Shown in pieces: positions 1 to 11,282 of a stretch of DNA of 64,000 nt. Where the stretch lies: the NCBI GenBank assembly GCA_003194525.1, contig NBIV01000009.1, positions 186,001 through 250,000 of the forward strand, written 5' to 3'. Source of the DNA: Gracilariopsis chorda (Eukaryota > Rhodophyta > Florideophyceae > Gracilariales > Gracilariaceae). Numbering within the stretch: the first letter of the stretch is position 1; every line of letters starts with the position of its first letter. The translations under genes and the position numbers were made by a program. The notes under the pieces are model-generated. The model ran no database searches. It was not told where the DNA came from and saw only the letters and a list, made by a program, of their open reading frames with translations.

Positions 1-182
1 TTGCATTTTTGAGGGAGCTTGCTTTGAAATCTCTATCTTTCTTCTACAGGATTTTGATAGACTTTGGAGAGGTCAAAGTCATACCCCCAACGCTCACGTT
101 CTGTGGTCCTGCATGGGGAGAGCTTAACACGACGCATGCGAAAAGAAAATGGGCATTTCTAGTGGTCGTGGTGGCGTAGACT

Positions 183-653
183 TCACCCCAAGTATCCATT
201 TGAAAGTGACTTTCTTTCCTCGCTGCAGTGGTACGAAGAGTCTCTAATATGAAGCTCCAGTCCGCAGCATTCTGATATGTACTGGAGGTGCTGCAAAAGC
301 TTATCATCTGAAGTTGCCTCTTTCAAGCTAAGAAGTGCGGCAAACCCATGGCGAACATATCCCTCTTCCCGTTCCTCCATCATTTCTACCAGAATCTCAT
401 CCACCTCATCTTTTGACACGCTTAGGTTCTCAGTCTCTGAAGAGGATTGTTTATCGCTCCCAGAGAGAGCTGCCTTTTTCTCACGCTCACCTTGCTGTTT
501 TGGTTTATTCTGAAGATCGGGGTGAAATGCGTTTGTATTGCTGAATTGATCCTCAACCTGGCTGAATACATCCACTACTTTGTCTTTCGTTTGATCCTGT
601 GACCCAGTGATTATCAGTTCACCAGGTTCTTCTGCTCTTCTTGTATGAAGCAT
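183..653 (-). CDS. hypothetical protein, weak
   Basis: An open frame of 156 codons starts with ATG at 653. The protein is hydrophilic, with a Q/K/E/S-rich first half and a helical second half (FAALLSLKEATSDD, then LLQHLQYISECCGLELHIRD). I do not recognise a family. A second minus frame (307 down to 44) is open and overlaps its 3' part, so an exon junction or frameshift near 183-307 is possible. It could also be gag-like debris, since no neighbour supports a host gene. Confidence 0.3.
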   Translation of the reverse strand: MLHTRRAEEPGELIITGSQDQTKDKVVDVFSQVEDQFSNTNAFHPDLQNKPKQQGEREKKAALSGSDKQSSSETENLSVSKDEVDEILVEMMEEREEGYVRHGFAALLSLKEATSDDKLLQHLQYISECCGLELHIRDSSYHCSEERKSLSNGYLG

Positions 654-659
654 GGTTTA

Positions 660-1157
660 AGAACAGAATGAACCCCGGCCATATGTTGAAAGATACTCTT
701 ATTGTATTGCTAGGCGACCCGAAAGGCATACCTGAGAATGGGAAGCAGACCCAATAGAAATCCAAGATATCATTTTGATATGGAACAGATGTGGCAGGAA
801 AACGTAGGTATGATTGATGCATGGCTCATACATAAATGAATCTTGATTAATATGTAAATAGTACTGCACATGACATGTTTCATACGCTCAAGATATAAAC
901 GTGGTATAATTTTGATAAGCACTGATATAGTTGTCGTGAGAGCTTGATATACGTTCAAAATATTTTAAAATTTCTTATATCTGAAAATGGTTCAAACGAT
1001 ATCAAAACCCTTGAAAATATATATCGGGTTCTTGCGCGACACACACGCATATATGCTGCCGGAATGAAGTATATATCAATGCTTTAACGTTGAATTAGAA
1101 TTATATCCATTCTAATACATTTTTATCTATATCATATCGAAGTTGAATTGTGCATTT
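660..1157. other. AT-rich stretch without a gene
   Basis: Short ORFs only, with AT-rich sequence. I see no repeat, RNA gene or conserved coding pattern here. Confidence 0.5.
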
Positions 1158-2330
1158 CTAGTGAGGAGATATGTCCATCACTTCGATGGGTGGTACGCTC
1201 CCTGTCACATCCATGACAGAATTCTTTTCGTCACCATCGTATTCCCCATCTTGACGGTTCTCTAGTTTGAGTACCAAGGAAACAAGAGCTCTCCCGAAGC
1301 TCTGTACAAGGGTTCTGGAAGTATCGATAAGTATGAAGGGGATGTTCAAATCCGAAGGGTTACCTTTCTTCAAAGATTCTTTCACTGCTATAGCCCTCCT
1401 CACATATTCGGATTCATGAAGTTCTCCACGCCTATCATTGTGGGTAATTTACCCACGTATCTCCCATTTAAGGTTCTTTGAGAGAAGCTTTGCGATGAAT
1501 GCTGCCTTACAGGACGTGCCCTTTGGATACTTTTTGTATCGTAGACAACGAATACGAGCATTGGGCTTATGCTTCCTATGAATCGTATTGGGGCTACAGA
1601 AATTTATTCTGTACGCGTACCCGTCTCTTCCCATATCCATAATTTAGGACGGGAGATCCTCGACCTCCGCATGTTCCGGAGGTACTGTTTCATCTCCATC
1701 CCCCTCCTTCCATTCCCTGTAATCTGAGAATCGGGACTTCTCCCTAAGGTGTTTCAGGGGACTTACAGCCCTTGAAGCGTCTTCGTTACGCAGAGCCCTC
1801 ACCCCAAGCAGAAGACTTTCCTTATGGAGATTCTCAAGTTACAGCTCTTACACCTAGGTAAATATCCTCAGGAACAGAAATCTCAATTACACCGTTTTGA
1901 GTATCGTCACATTCAACACGGTGTTTGCTTCTCAAACATATACCACGGCCCGGGTTGCTTTTCACGTCAATAGGCAGTTTCGTATCATATTGCACCCTTT
2001 CCCAAACACAGTGCTGAGCGGTAAAGCGCTGCGTCCTCTGCCTAACACGATATTCATTCCACTGTCCAGCATGTCTATGCTGGACCGTCGCATCTTCTGT
2101 TCCACCACAAACTGTGCATCTGAATCGCTTAGTTCAACCTTGGCGGCGAACAGGCTTGAAGGTTTGTGGGGGAACGTTTCTGCGCTTGCCTGTTCCCTTC
2201 GCCTGGATAAGAGAGTTTTGAGACACTGACGAAGCTGTCGCTAAATGTGTGAGTGCTTCTTCATCTGTGCTTTCAGATAGGGATCCACGGTTTTTCTACT
2301 GCTTTCGAGTAAATCCTCCTTTTCTAACAA
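1158..2330 (-). pseudogene. decayed gene with zinc-ribbon-like motif
   Basis: Reading the minus strand leftward from about 2330, long stretches remain open but are cut by in-frame stops (near 2315, 2135, 1860, 1645 and 1454) and at least one frame change near 1850. One part carries RCTVCGGTED followed about 20 residues later by EYRVRQRTQRFTA, which resembles the C-x2-C ... RYRCxxCxxxFT layout of transposase zinc ribbons with the second cysteine pair lost. Further on, RCLRYKKYPKGTSCKAAF followed by WEIRG and HND resembles the zinc-binding N-terminus of MULE or FLYWCH-type proteins. The last part (1403-1158) ends in an acidic tail. The family is not certain; a decayed DNA-transposon protein is my best reading. 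Confidence 0.4.
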
Positions 2331-2592
2331 ATTATTTCTTTCCACAATGCCGTGGAAGACTAAGGTGGCGATTTACTTGCGGATTGGGCCAGCTCATTCG
2401 GCCTTTTCGGTGCACACGTAGACACATCTCCAGTATGTAGTGTTACTTTATTCGTTCCTAGCTGGTGCTACTCTACACATCTCGCTTCTCGTATCCTGTC
2501 TATGTCCATATCTATTACTACTTCGTTCGTGATTGACATCCTGCAATGTACGCTTCCACATATGATCATCGAAAGACGGGCTTCAACACATG

Positions 2593-2962
2593 CTTTAGCA
2601 ACTGTTGACCTGATTGTACGATACCTCTTTTCCCCGGGACGAGATATTGCCCTCCAGAGCCTTATTTAAAGGGGTGAGGTCGAGTGTCAGCACAGGTAAG
2701 CTGCCTCTGCTTGCTCTATTACGTGTCAGTTCTCCTCCAAAAGCGTGGTAAGAGAGTTGTATACCTATCAATCTATGAATAATGACCGTTCTCCAGTACA
2801 GTGGTCATAAATGTCCTTTCCCGAAAGGTACTGGGTAGGAGAGTTTACCAATAATATCAGAAACCATCTTTCTGATGTGCTATTGCGTACTTCGTCGTCA
2901 ATCACCCCACTCGCTGTCAGATCGTACTCAAAGCGGGGTGCTTTGTAAGAAATTGTTGTTGC
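2593..2962 (-). repeat. 3' LTR of element A
   Basis: Aligns over its whole length with 7452-7827. Shared landmarks include CCCCGGGACGAGA, TTTAAAGGGGTGAGGTCGAG, CTGTCAGATCGTACTCAAAG and the terminal GAAATTGTTGTTGC. The CTTATTTAAAG-type run (CTATTTAAAG in the other copy) could be part of an LTR promoter. The left edge is less sure because the two copies differ by a short gap there. Confidence 0.85.
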
Positions 2963-2963
2963 A

Positions 2964-4316
2964 CTATTGCATCTTTCCTTTTATTGACGTCCTCTTCAAT
3001 TCCAATGTGCATGTGCAGGGTGAATGCAGATGTGGTGGAACATTGTGCTTTATAATGCGACTATGAAATGCTTTTGTCAATGCGCCATCCGCGTCGACGA
3101 AATCCCTAGTAGGTTGCCACTGCGCGTCATAAGCTGGTGTTCCTTGCAGCAGGGTTAACCATTGATAACCACGACCCCCTCTTCGGAGCACTAATCTTCA
3201 ATCAATCAAGTAGAGTGAGCCCTTTCTGGTAACTTCAACTGGCATCGCATTATTCCTCATACGTTGTCGTATTCCGTCCGGTTGAGTAACATACAACTTT
3301 GTAAATGACACATCTATTACTGGGTGGATTCTGATATGGCTAGGGAGGTTCAAACGAACTGTGCTCTTTCTTACGATCTTCGAAAAAGTAAATGGTCCAA
3401 TTATCCGTGCTGAGAACTTCTTTTTTGGCTGGGCATTTCTATAATCATCTCGAAATAGCTTTTGAGATATCAATACCGGTCAACCACCTTATACGACGGG
3501 ACGGTAAAATGCATCAAGGATTCCGCGCTTTGCTTGGACTTGGCGAGAGTGTAGGTTATTGTGCGTCTTCCAAGAGAGAACTATGCCTGTTCTTGAATTG
3601 TTCAACTGCATAAAGAGCCAAGGGTGTGGAGGAATGGATCAATTCAAGAGTGGTCTTAGGATTCCAACCCAGATTCACTTTAAATGGTGACATTCCAAGG
3701 TCATCAGACTTTGCTGAGTTGTAAGCAAACTCAGCTGTAGGGAGGAGCATATCCCAACCATCTTGTTGGAAAGAACGAAAGCACTGGATTTAGTTTTCGA
3801 CCATACGGTTCATTAATTCTGATGCTCCCTCAGTTTTTGGATGCCGTGACGAAGACATTCGTAGATGGATTCCACAAAGCGTCATGAGCGCCTTCCAGAA
3901 TAATGAAGTAAAGCGAGAGTCGCAGTCAGAAATCACAGCATCGGGGAGACCGTGATGGGGAAAGATGTGCTTAAAAAAAACTCTGGCACCAGCGGGTGCA
4001 TCGTCGGTCTTATGCAAGGATATGAAATGGATTCATCTAGAAATGTGGCGTTCCCATGTTGGAATGAAGTCGTAGCCCCTTTATGTCTTTGGTAACTCCA
4101 CAATAAAATCTGTTGAAAGTAGACCCCATCGGTTTGTACGAAGTGGTAAAGGTGTAGGGTTATTGAGGGCTTGACCGTGATGATCTTTCTGTAACTGACA
4201 GATCTGAAATCCTTCACAATAATTCTGGGCATCATGAGTCTTTTGTTTCCAGTGAAATCTGACGAGAAGAGAAAGCGTCTTGCTGAACCCGAATTGACCT
4301 GCAGGTTTTTAACCAT
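2964..4316 (-). pseudogene. element A integrase and chromodomain
   Basis: Several frames carry the pieces in order. The catalytic core has DAVISDCDSRFTSLFW and then HPKTEGASELMNRMVE (3790-4017), holding the second Asp and the Glu of the DDE triad. The next piece is EFAYNSAKSDDLGMSPF (3556-3750), then the GPY/F-type C-terminus IGPFTFSKIVRKSTVRLNLP and RIHPVIDVSF (3198-3473). The final piece, AQWQPTRDFVDADGALTKAF (2964-3191), is the end of a chromodomain, which in chromoviruses directs integration to particular chromatin. At least three frame changes separate the pieces. The coding stops immediately before the 3' LTR. Confidence 0.85.
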
Positions 4317-4962
4317 GCCCCAATTCTAGAACCTTTTCTCTAGCTTTTCTTTCGATGCAAAGCTGTTTCTTGTAAAGCAGCTTCCAACCATTTCGCCAGA
4401 ACTGGGTTAGTAATATCTCGATCTTCTTTCGTTACTTCGGAGTACTGGGTTAGCTACCCTGTAGCGCAGACATGATAGGCCAAAAAAGCTGATCGTCACC
4501 GTACTTCACCACAAGATTTTCAACTTCATCAATGTGGAAAGCATCCATCTCCACATCTGCAACAGAACTCTATGGAATAAGAGAAATCGCATCCCCCAAT
4601 ACATGAATCCGTCCTGGTTTGAGAGATACCTCCCGAATATTGTAGGAGGCTAACAACTCCAGCCACTGTTCTTCAGGGCGATTCACTGTCTTCTACGTAA
4701 GGAAGTTCTTTACCACCTGATTATAGGTTGTTACGTCGTATGTAGAGCCCTCTAGGTAGAAACGAAACCACTGCAATAAGTTAATAAGTCCAACCAATTA
4801 TCTCTCGTTCGTTGTATACTTGCACTCTGCCGGTGTTAGCTTCTTGGACATATACGCAACCGCTTTGTCGTAGTTATTGTCCTCTAACTGAGAGCGAGTG
4901 GACTCAACAGCAACCTGTGAAGCATCAACATGAACCCGGAATGTCCTTGACCAATTGGGAGG

Positions 4963-5682
4963 TCAGAGTGTTGGTGCCGTGGTTAAAACATGTTTCAAAT
5001 CCGCGAATGGCACGTCACAGCTCTCATTCCAATTCTTGATTCCTTTATAGGTTTTTGTGAGGCCAGAGGGCGGAGCTGCCCGGCTTGAAAATTCCTTTAT
5101 ATATCTTCGGAAAAACTGAGCGAGTCTCAAAAAGCTGCGCAATTCTGTGGGAGATTGAGGAGAGGGCCAATTTTTCACAATTTCCACTTTGAATGGGTTG
5201 ACACGCAACCCATTCCGTCCGACTACAAGCCCCAGTATTTTTGCCTTGGTACCCATAAACTCACATTTCTTTAGAGATACATAAAGCTTGTGATCACGCA
5301 GGGGTTTAAGCACTAGTTTGATATGCGATAAATGGTGATCCTTGGTTCTGCTATAGATAATCAAATCGTCTGCATATACTGCAAGAAAAACTTCAATGTA
5401 TTCATGCATGATACGGTTCGTCACTGTTTCAAAGTTAGCAAGCGCGGTACATAAACCCATGGGCATCACCAGATACTCGAACTGGCCGTAATTTGTGTTG
5501 AAGGCTGTCTTCTCGATATCCTCAGGACACATACGTACTTTATGGAACCCTGTTTTGAGATCGAGCTTGGAAACGAATCTAGCATTTCCAATGCAATGAA
5601 ACATTTCATTGCAACGAGAAATTAGTGATTTGTTTCGCTTTGTGATACGATTCAATGCTCCATAAGCTACAACACCTTGCAA
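4963..5682 (-). pseudogene. element A reverse transcriptase
   Basis: About 239 codons of gypsy RT palm and thumb: RFVSKLDLKTGFHKVRM, TAFNTNYGQFEYLVMPMGL, and an intact catalytic box YADDLIIYSR (YADD at 5365-5376). The connection to RNase H follows (LRSFLRLAQFFRRYI). The N-terminal part is in other frames to the right, and RNase H (about 4320-4960) is too degraded to trace codon by codon. The start given is only the first ATG of the open stretch. Confidence 0.85.
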
Positions 5683-5886
5683 TGGTCTTCCCAGTTACTT
5701 CACAAATAGCAGCGGAGAGCTGCATGCAGATTTGCTTCGACGGATTTTGCCACTTCTCAAAAGTTTCTTTACATATTCTTTCGCAGCCACAAGCTCAGCT
5801 GGCGAAAGCTGTTACAATGGATAGTGGAGAAGCTTTGCCTCTTTCTCTGTATTGATGCAGTTATCAATGTCTCTTTGGTGTGGGAG

Positions 5887-6528
5887 TCAATCTGGGAGCT
5901 CGTCTTTAAACACATCCCCAAACTCTTGGAGAATATCTTGGACGTCTTTGTCTTCCAAATGTAGAATAGCTGTTCTTCCATCTCCCTCACTTCCCGTCAT
6001 TGAATGGATACTAACAGGAGCAACATGGTACACCAACATTCTGGCCTTCGGTGTGCGTAGCATCTTTTGGAACCGCTTGACTCCCAGGTTACATATTCTG
6101 ATACTTGTCCTCTTTTCAACCGGCATTGCATGGAGAACGTGCTGTAAAACCCTCACCGTACGTTGCTCGTAGTCTGTTTCTAGGTTACAATCTTCATGCC
6201 AGGGCATGCCCAGTAGCTTATCGTAGCGGCTGTCTGCCACTATCCACCTCGAAGTATAAGATAAACTCCCCAAGCGCAATGTTCCATGTACCATCTCAGA
6301 TCCAATCTCTTGTGATCCCTCCTTAGAATGTGTAATATCTACAAGAGTTGACTCCCATTCAAAGATCTCTCTATGGGAAGGGAAAATATGTCTAGAGATA
6401 ACGTTGATATTGCATCCGTCGTCTTTTAGAACGTGGAATGGCACGTCTTCGAATGCTCCATCTAAAACTAGAATAGAAACACAACGTACATCATCATTTT
6501 CCGAACCTTTTCGGTTTTTCAACAACAA
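5887..6528 (-). pseudogene. element A aspartic protease and RT N-terminus
   Basis: The retropepsin active-site region reads KDDGCNINVIS (DDG codons near 6412-6423), where D-T/S-G is usual, so the middle position is changed. The flap/C-terminal motif LLGMPW follows. The frame ends in LQEFGDVFKDELPD, typical of the start of gypsy RT domains. Upstream is the gag remnant and downstream the RT, in the normal order. Confidence 0.75.
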
Positions 6529-6584
6529 GTCATAACAATTCGCAAGTCGTTTTAGCGCGCACTCCTTTTTTCTAAAATGTCCGC

Positions 6585-7418
6585 CTAGTTTTCCGAGTTA
6601 TCCGAGTCTACGTTCTCGTTGTCACGCTCGATGTGGATGTTAGCGACATTTCCAGACCGGCCTGCTGCGTTCTGGCAATGTTCCCAAGGGCTGCATCCAG
6701 GAGTGTGGCATATAAGGCCCGCATTGTTCTTAATATCATTAAGACGCTGTCTCGACCTAAATTTTTGACGCCCCTCCGAATTCCCAATATCAATTGCATC
6801 AGTCTTGGGAAGGGTAAAGCTTTCGATGGAGACAGTATCCGCACGACGGCGTCCATTAGATGCAGCTTCAACCCTCATCACAATCTTTGCAGCCTCATTA
6901 AACTCGGAACAGTTAGAATTTCTTACCTCAAACTGAATGTTTGGCTTTGCGCCATTCACAAACTTGTCCTACTTCTCGCCTGCACTGATATCTGGAATTG
7001 TTAGTACTAAGTTCCTGAACTCTGACAAATAAGTGGCCACAGTTGTAATCTGTTTGCAAAAACGTAATTTATCACGTGCTCGATGCTCGCGGTCTTCTGG
7101 AACAAATTCCTTCCGACCCACAGCAGTAAATGCTTCCCATGTTGTCGACGACCCATTATGTTGCAGAAGTGTATACCACCATATTGGCGCAGTACCAGTT
7201 AGCAAATTGCATGCAAAAGAAATCTTCTTATCATCACCCAAGTTCACATTGTTGTTAGAAAGATGCATTAGGTTAAGGTACTGTTCAACTTTGTAAATCC
7301 ATGTATTAAGTACAAGAAAATCCCTTTCACCTGAAAAAGACTCCGGTTTGTTTGGTGTGAGGTTGATCGTCACAGACCAATTGCCTGGTGCAGGGGTGTT
7401 GTTAAAGGTTTCTATCAC
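6585..7418 (-). pseudogene. element A gag
   Basis: Starts with ATG at 7418 and reads a retrotransposon gag core (PESFSGERDFLVLNTWIYKV, GTAPIWWYTLL, FCKQITTVATYLSEFRNLVL). A TAG at 6969-6971 breaks the frame, and the same frame then continues to 6585. The continuation has a basic region and a cysteine/histidine cluster (CHTPGCSPWEHC) where a zinc knuckle would be expected, though the spacing is not canonical. Gag would form the virus-like particle. It lies next to the 5' LTR as expected. Confidence 0.8.
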
Positions 7419-7451
7419 TCAGCTGTAGAAAAAGTTTCGTTGTGGAGCGAT

Positions 7452-7827
7452 GCAACTATTTTAGCAATTATTTACCGGATTTTATGATACCTTTTTCCCC
7501 GGGACGAGACATAGCCCTGCAGAGCCCTATTTAAAGGGGTGAGGTCGAGTTTCGGCACAGATCAGCTGCCTCTGCGTGCTCTATTGCATTTGAGCTCCGC
7601 TCCAAAAGCGTGGGAGGAGAGTTGTGTACCTATAACTCTAAAACTAATGACCATTCTACAATACAGTGGTCATAAACGTTCTTTCCCGAAAGATTCCAGA
7701 TAGGACACTTCACCAACAGTATCAGAAACCCTCTTTTTGATGTGTTATTGCGTACGTCGTCGTCATTCACTCCACTTGCTGTCAGATCGTACTCAAAGCG
7801 AAGCGCTTCGTGAGAAATTGTTGTTGC
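7452..7827 (-). repeat. 5' LTR of element A
   Basis: Direct-repeat partner of 2593-2962. Its ends are inverted: minus strand begins GCAACAAC and ends AGTTGC, or TGCAAC...GTTGCA if one base is added each side. I could not assign a primer binding site with confidence in the bases that follow on the minus strand. Confidence 0.85.
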
Positions 7828-8406
7828 ACATGAACACCCGTACTTTTCTCTGAGAATAAGGTAATACCGTATGAGATTGCCAAAAAGCAAATGCTCACGA
7901 GTGCGCGCGACGTGAGACATTATTGATATATTGCATGCGCGGTAACTGTATGAATCGGCCTGACGAGCGTAACCAAGCAATCTAACATGTACCCAGTTAA
8001 GTGACCACACTTTACCTTTTTTTCTCCACTGCTACTAACGCTCCCCAATGCCAATTGGAGACAATCAATGGGATAAAAATTGTACTAATTGATCACGGTG
8101 ATATACATAGCTTCTGGGTCATTCGCTTCTCGAATCACTGCAGGAGGTCAACCTCAACCTCATTTGTTCTGTTTCGCTCCATCTTGTCCGCAACGTATCC
8201 AATACTACGGCCAGGTTCTGAATTCACTAACACAACAACACGTTTAGGTTCTACGTTTTATATACCAGGTGCGAAAAGCGTGTTGCAGAACCATACTTTT
8301 CTTACGTAGGAGAATATGAAGGAGAGCAAAAATTGCCATTTGCGTCTACGTCATTCTGCATCACAATAATGAGATGTATCCAAACACTACGCAGTTCACG
8401 AAAAAA

Positions 8407-8805
8407 TTACAGGGCTAGTTCGATCGAATCTTTTGCTGGTTTCCTTTTGAATGGTTTGCAAGACTTTTTGATGACTGTTTTCAGTTTTTGCAGATCTGCT
8501 AAGGGTTGTTGAAAGACCTTCAACTTTCTTTTCGCCAACATGCGTTCCTGCGGAGTATCGTAGCAAAATATATCGTCACCAGAATTCTCATTAGTGGGAT
8601 CCCGGAAACAGTTCATGAACCTATCACGCATACCATTTGGAAGATCTTGAATCGCACCATCCCCAGGAGTGCCTATAAATAACAACTCCAGCACATAAAG
8701 TACGATTGCAGCGTAACGCAAGTAGCACGCAGCGAAAAAAAGGAGGAAAAGGTGAAAGAGTACGCGCAAGAAATTTCTCACTTTCAGAGATGAGCGCATT
8801 GGCAC
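8407..8805 (-). CDS. hypothetical protein with N-terminal membrane segment
   Basis: A 132-codon frame opening with ATG at 8805. Residues 10-45 are strongly hydrophobic (FLRVLFHLFLLFFAACYL, then IVLYVLELLFIG). The rest is soluble, with acidic and basic patches, and ends KRKPAKDSIELAL. The composition looks protein-like, but I know no family and see no neighbour supporting it. It could be a small membrane-anchored host protein or chance. Confidence 0.3.
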   Translation of the reverse strand: MPMRSSLKVRNFLRVLFHLFLLFFAACYLRYAAIVLYVLELLFIGTPGDGAIQDLPNGMRDRFMNCFRDPTNENSGDDIFCYDTPQERMLAKRKLKVFQQPLADLQKLKTVIKKSCKPFKRKPAKDSIELAL

Positions 8806-8915
8806 CAGGGCACAGAATTGGAGATTGACTACGTCGTTGAAAATGCGTTAGAGCTCAACGTTATGCTTGCGCTTTCTGAGTTTGAGCAGGTGTGTTGTTG
8901 ATGAATCGTAAGCGT

Positions 8916-10337
8916 TCAAAAACGTAAGCTCGGGCGCAGTTTTCTGACGCGCTCTGAATGCGGCGAAAGAGAAGGGCCAATAGACGCCCGTACTAAAAAA
9001 GATCCTGACTTGTTACACCTTGAAGATCTGCCCCTATCGCTGCTGAAAGTATACGCCAATTTCTTCACATACCCGACGTGCTGTAGATTGTCTGTATACC
9101 CTGTACCTACGTACCTACGAACCTTCACAACAGGAAATGTCTCTGTCTCCTCGAATGCACACTCAGTATAGAAAATAATTTTGATAGCTTATTTCCACGA
9201 TATCATCGTAGAGTGAGATGGCGGTGAGGATAACTACCTCCCTCTCGAAAATGACGAAACCTTGGCGTCCCATCAATAACCAGAATATAGCTAAACATTT
9301 TGGTACTACTGCGGAGGCTGCGACGGCGGGTTCCTATAGTACGGGAATTGGATTATGATGATGATGATGTTGATGGTTGGTGATGATTGTAATTGTGAAG
9401 AAGACAGTCAGATTGAATGAAAATATTTAGTTAGTGTTGAAGGGAGACACGGAGAGTCCTTTCAACTCCGTCTCTTACAGTACTCTGCTTCAGACCCAGT
9501 CGCTAGTAGTCCTGGGTTGCAGTTCTTGCGTAACGGTAGCTTACACCTGCACTTTATGTGTTAGAAGATTTGCGTGATTTTAAAATATAGCGCAAGCTAC
9601 GCAGTAGCTAGATCTCTAGATGCAACCTACGCAGTTTCAACCTTTCATCTACGCAGCAGAGAATTTGGTGTCTGTTGTTACTATCATTCAATTTTCTTCA
9701 TTTCTAAATTACGAGTTGCGCAGTGTTCAATATCTTAATAACATCCATTCTTGCTGCACATGTGACTAAATACGTGGTTACTGCTTTCTGTAAAGTTACC
9801 AGCTGTGTTTTGGCTGGATCCAACTAATCTAAATTCTTAAATATCGCATGAATGATATGCCTCGCGCACAGAACAGATTTTAATCATTAAACATTATTTG
9901 GCTGCGATAAATAATTTTCAAGAAATCACTATTATTCACGCCAATAAGGCTTCTCGAGTTCCTCATAATCTTCATGGCAGTAAGACCTGAGATTCCCAAC
10001 TTCATACTATGTTTTAATGTTCATGCAAACTAAATGTATCTGCGAAAGCGTAATCTTCTCTTCCAAGAGCATGAAGTATGACTCGGCGTATTTCTTATCC
10101 ATAGTAGATAAAAATTATGCACTTGGTAAACTTGTCTGCAAGTAGAATTAGTAATTCCAGAGGCACAAGTTGGTCGTTTCTGTTTGTAAATACGAAACTG
10201 CTATAAGCGCAGATTTGTAGTGATGTTAGATATAGTTTGACGAACTTCGTCCTCGTGCTACGGAAATCTTGCGTAGTACGATTGTTTTTTGGAAACGTTC
10301 AATATGAATTTACTTCAATGATTCGTTTGTTACGTGA
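8916..10337. repeat. gene-poor stretch with short GAT repeat
   Basis: No convincing coding sequence. A simple GAT/TGG-type repeat lies at about 9351-9389. The motif CTACGCAG recurs three times between about 9596 and 9656. Nothing else recognised. Confidence 0.5.
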
Positions 10338-10888
10338 TGTAATACAATGAGCTTTGACCACGTGGGCAGTGCAACGCGCGCTGTACCAATTCTGTAATAC
10401 GCCACGTGGATATAGTGGCTTGCTCATTAGAGTATTACTTCATATAACTCGTTTACGAAGGTAGTGACACTCTGGTATTGTGTCACAACGCCATACCACT
10501 ACAGCTGGCTCCAACATGTGCCACGTACCAAATTGCACCTGAATTTGAACCTCACGTACCCTCAAAGTGGGTGATGGGCTGCTTCTAGAAGAATTGTAGA
10601 GTTAAGCACTTATTGGATTATTGTGATACCATTTTGTTTTTACAGTCAACCATCTGGTTTAAATGAGACGATTCAGGCTGTACTAGCCCATGGGTGCCAG
10701 ACGACCAACACTGCCACTTGGTTACGGTTACCGCGCCTGGCTACCTCGCGCCCCTAGTTGTTTGATGCCGCCACCCTCATTAGGTTAGCCAACCCAACCC
10801 TTCAGATTGATTAGTAGTCGCGCTCCCATCACAGGTTATCCCGACGTACTACCCAGCTGGTACTCAATTCCAAATTTGTCGTACCACA
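10338..10888 (+). repeat. 5' LTR of element B
   Basis: Begins TGTAATACAATGAG and ends GTACCACA, so it has TG...CA termini. It aligns with 22245-22763 through landmarks such as CAACATGTGCCACGTA, the GGTTAC-containing middle and the final TACCACA. The 3' half also aligns with 39626-39834. Confidence 0.75.
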
Positions 10889-10891
10889 TTT

Positions 10892-10908
10892 TGGTGTCCC
10901 AAACGAAC
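10892..10908 (+). other. probable primer binding site of element B
   Basis: TGGTGTCCCAAACGAAC starts four bases after the LTR's final CA. A TGG start pairs with the CCA end of a tRNA, as in LTR retrotransposons. I cannot say which tRNA. Confidence 0.5.
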
Positions 10909-11282
10909 ATCTAGAACTATACTTATTGGATTTGGAAAGAAGAACTTGGAAGGAAGTGTGTTCTGGGACAGCGTTTGGTTTGGCTATCACTAGAAAGCGA
11001 TTTAGTGAAACATCACTCTACGAATTTGATATGCCACAAACGAACACAGGTTCCAGAGTTTTATCGAGCCGAGAAACAGGCCCAGGCCTATCCTAAGGAT
11101 TCGTCGAACCAATACTAGACAATCACAAAGACGTATTACGAAGAACTACCGTACTGGTCTATGCCGACGACGGGGCGCTGGCGGGGAGGATGCCGCTCCC
11201 CCAGCAACCAATGTGATTGAGACCGCGTCCCCAGCGAGGCCGAGAACTGGTCCTACATGAGACCACGTTGTAGGGAACAAGG

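Larger units (their letters stand above)
2588..7832 (-). mobile_element. element A: Ty3/gypsy chromovirus, complete but inactive
   Basis: Two diverged direct repeats (2593-2962 and 7452-7827) enclose, in minus-strand order, gag, aspartic protease, reverse transcriptase, RNase H remnant, integrase and chromodomain. This is the standard Ty3/gypsy chromovirus order. ACATG occurs at 2588-2592 and at 7828-7832, a plausible 5-base target duplication just outside the LTRs. Every gene is interrupted by stops or frame changes, so the copy cannot be autonomous. The RT itself keeps an intact YADD box, so decay is moderate. Confidence 0.88.

Noticed and set aside
1897-2229. 110-codon plus ORF
   Set aside because: It mirrors the decayed minus-strand frame, which has the zinc-ribbon-like motif.
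8001-8309. Plus-strand ORF with NGIKIVLIDHGDIHSFW, resembling a retropepsin active site (D-x-G)
   Set aside because: The match is short, the active-site context is poor and no other retroelement domain flanks it.
9590-9660. Three copies of CTACGCAG as a possible repeat or CRISPR-like array
   Set aside because: Spacing is irregular, the units are only 8 bases and the genome is eukaryotic.
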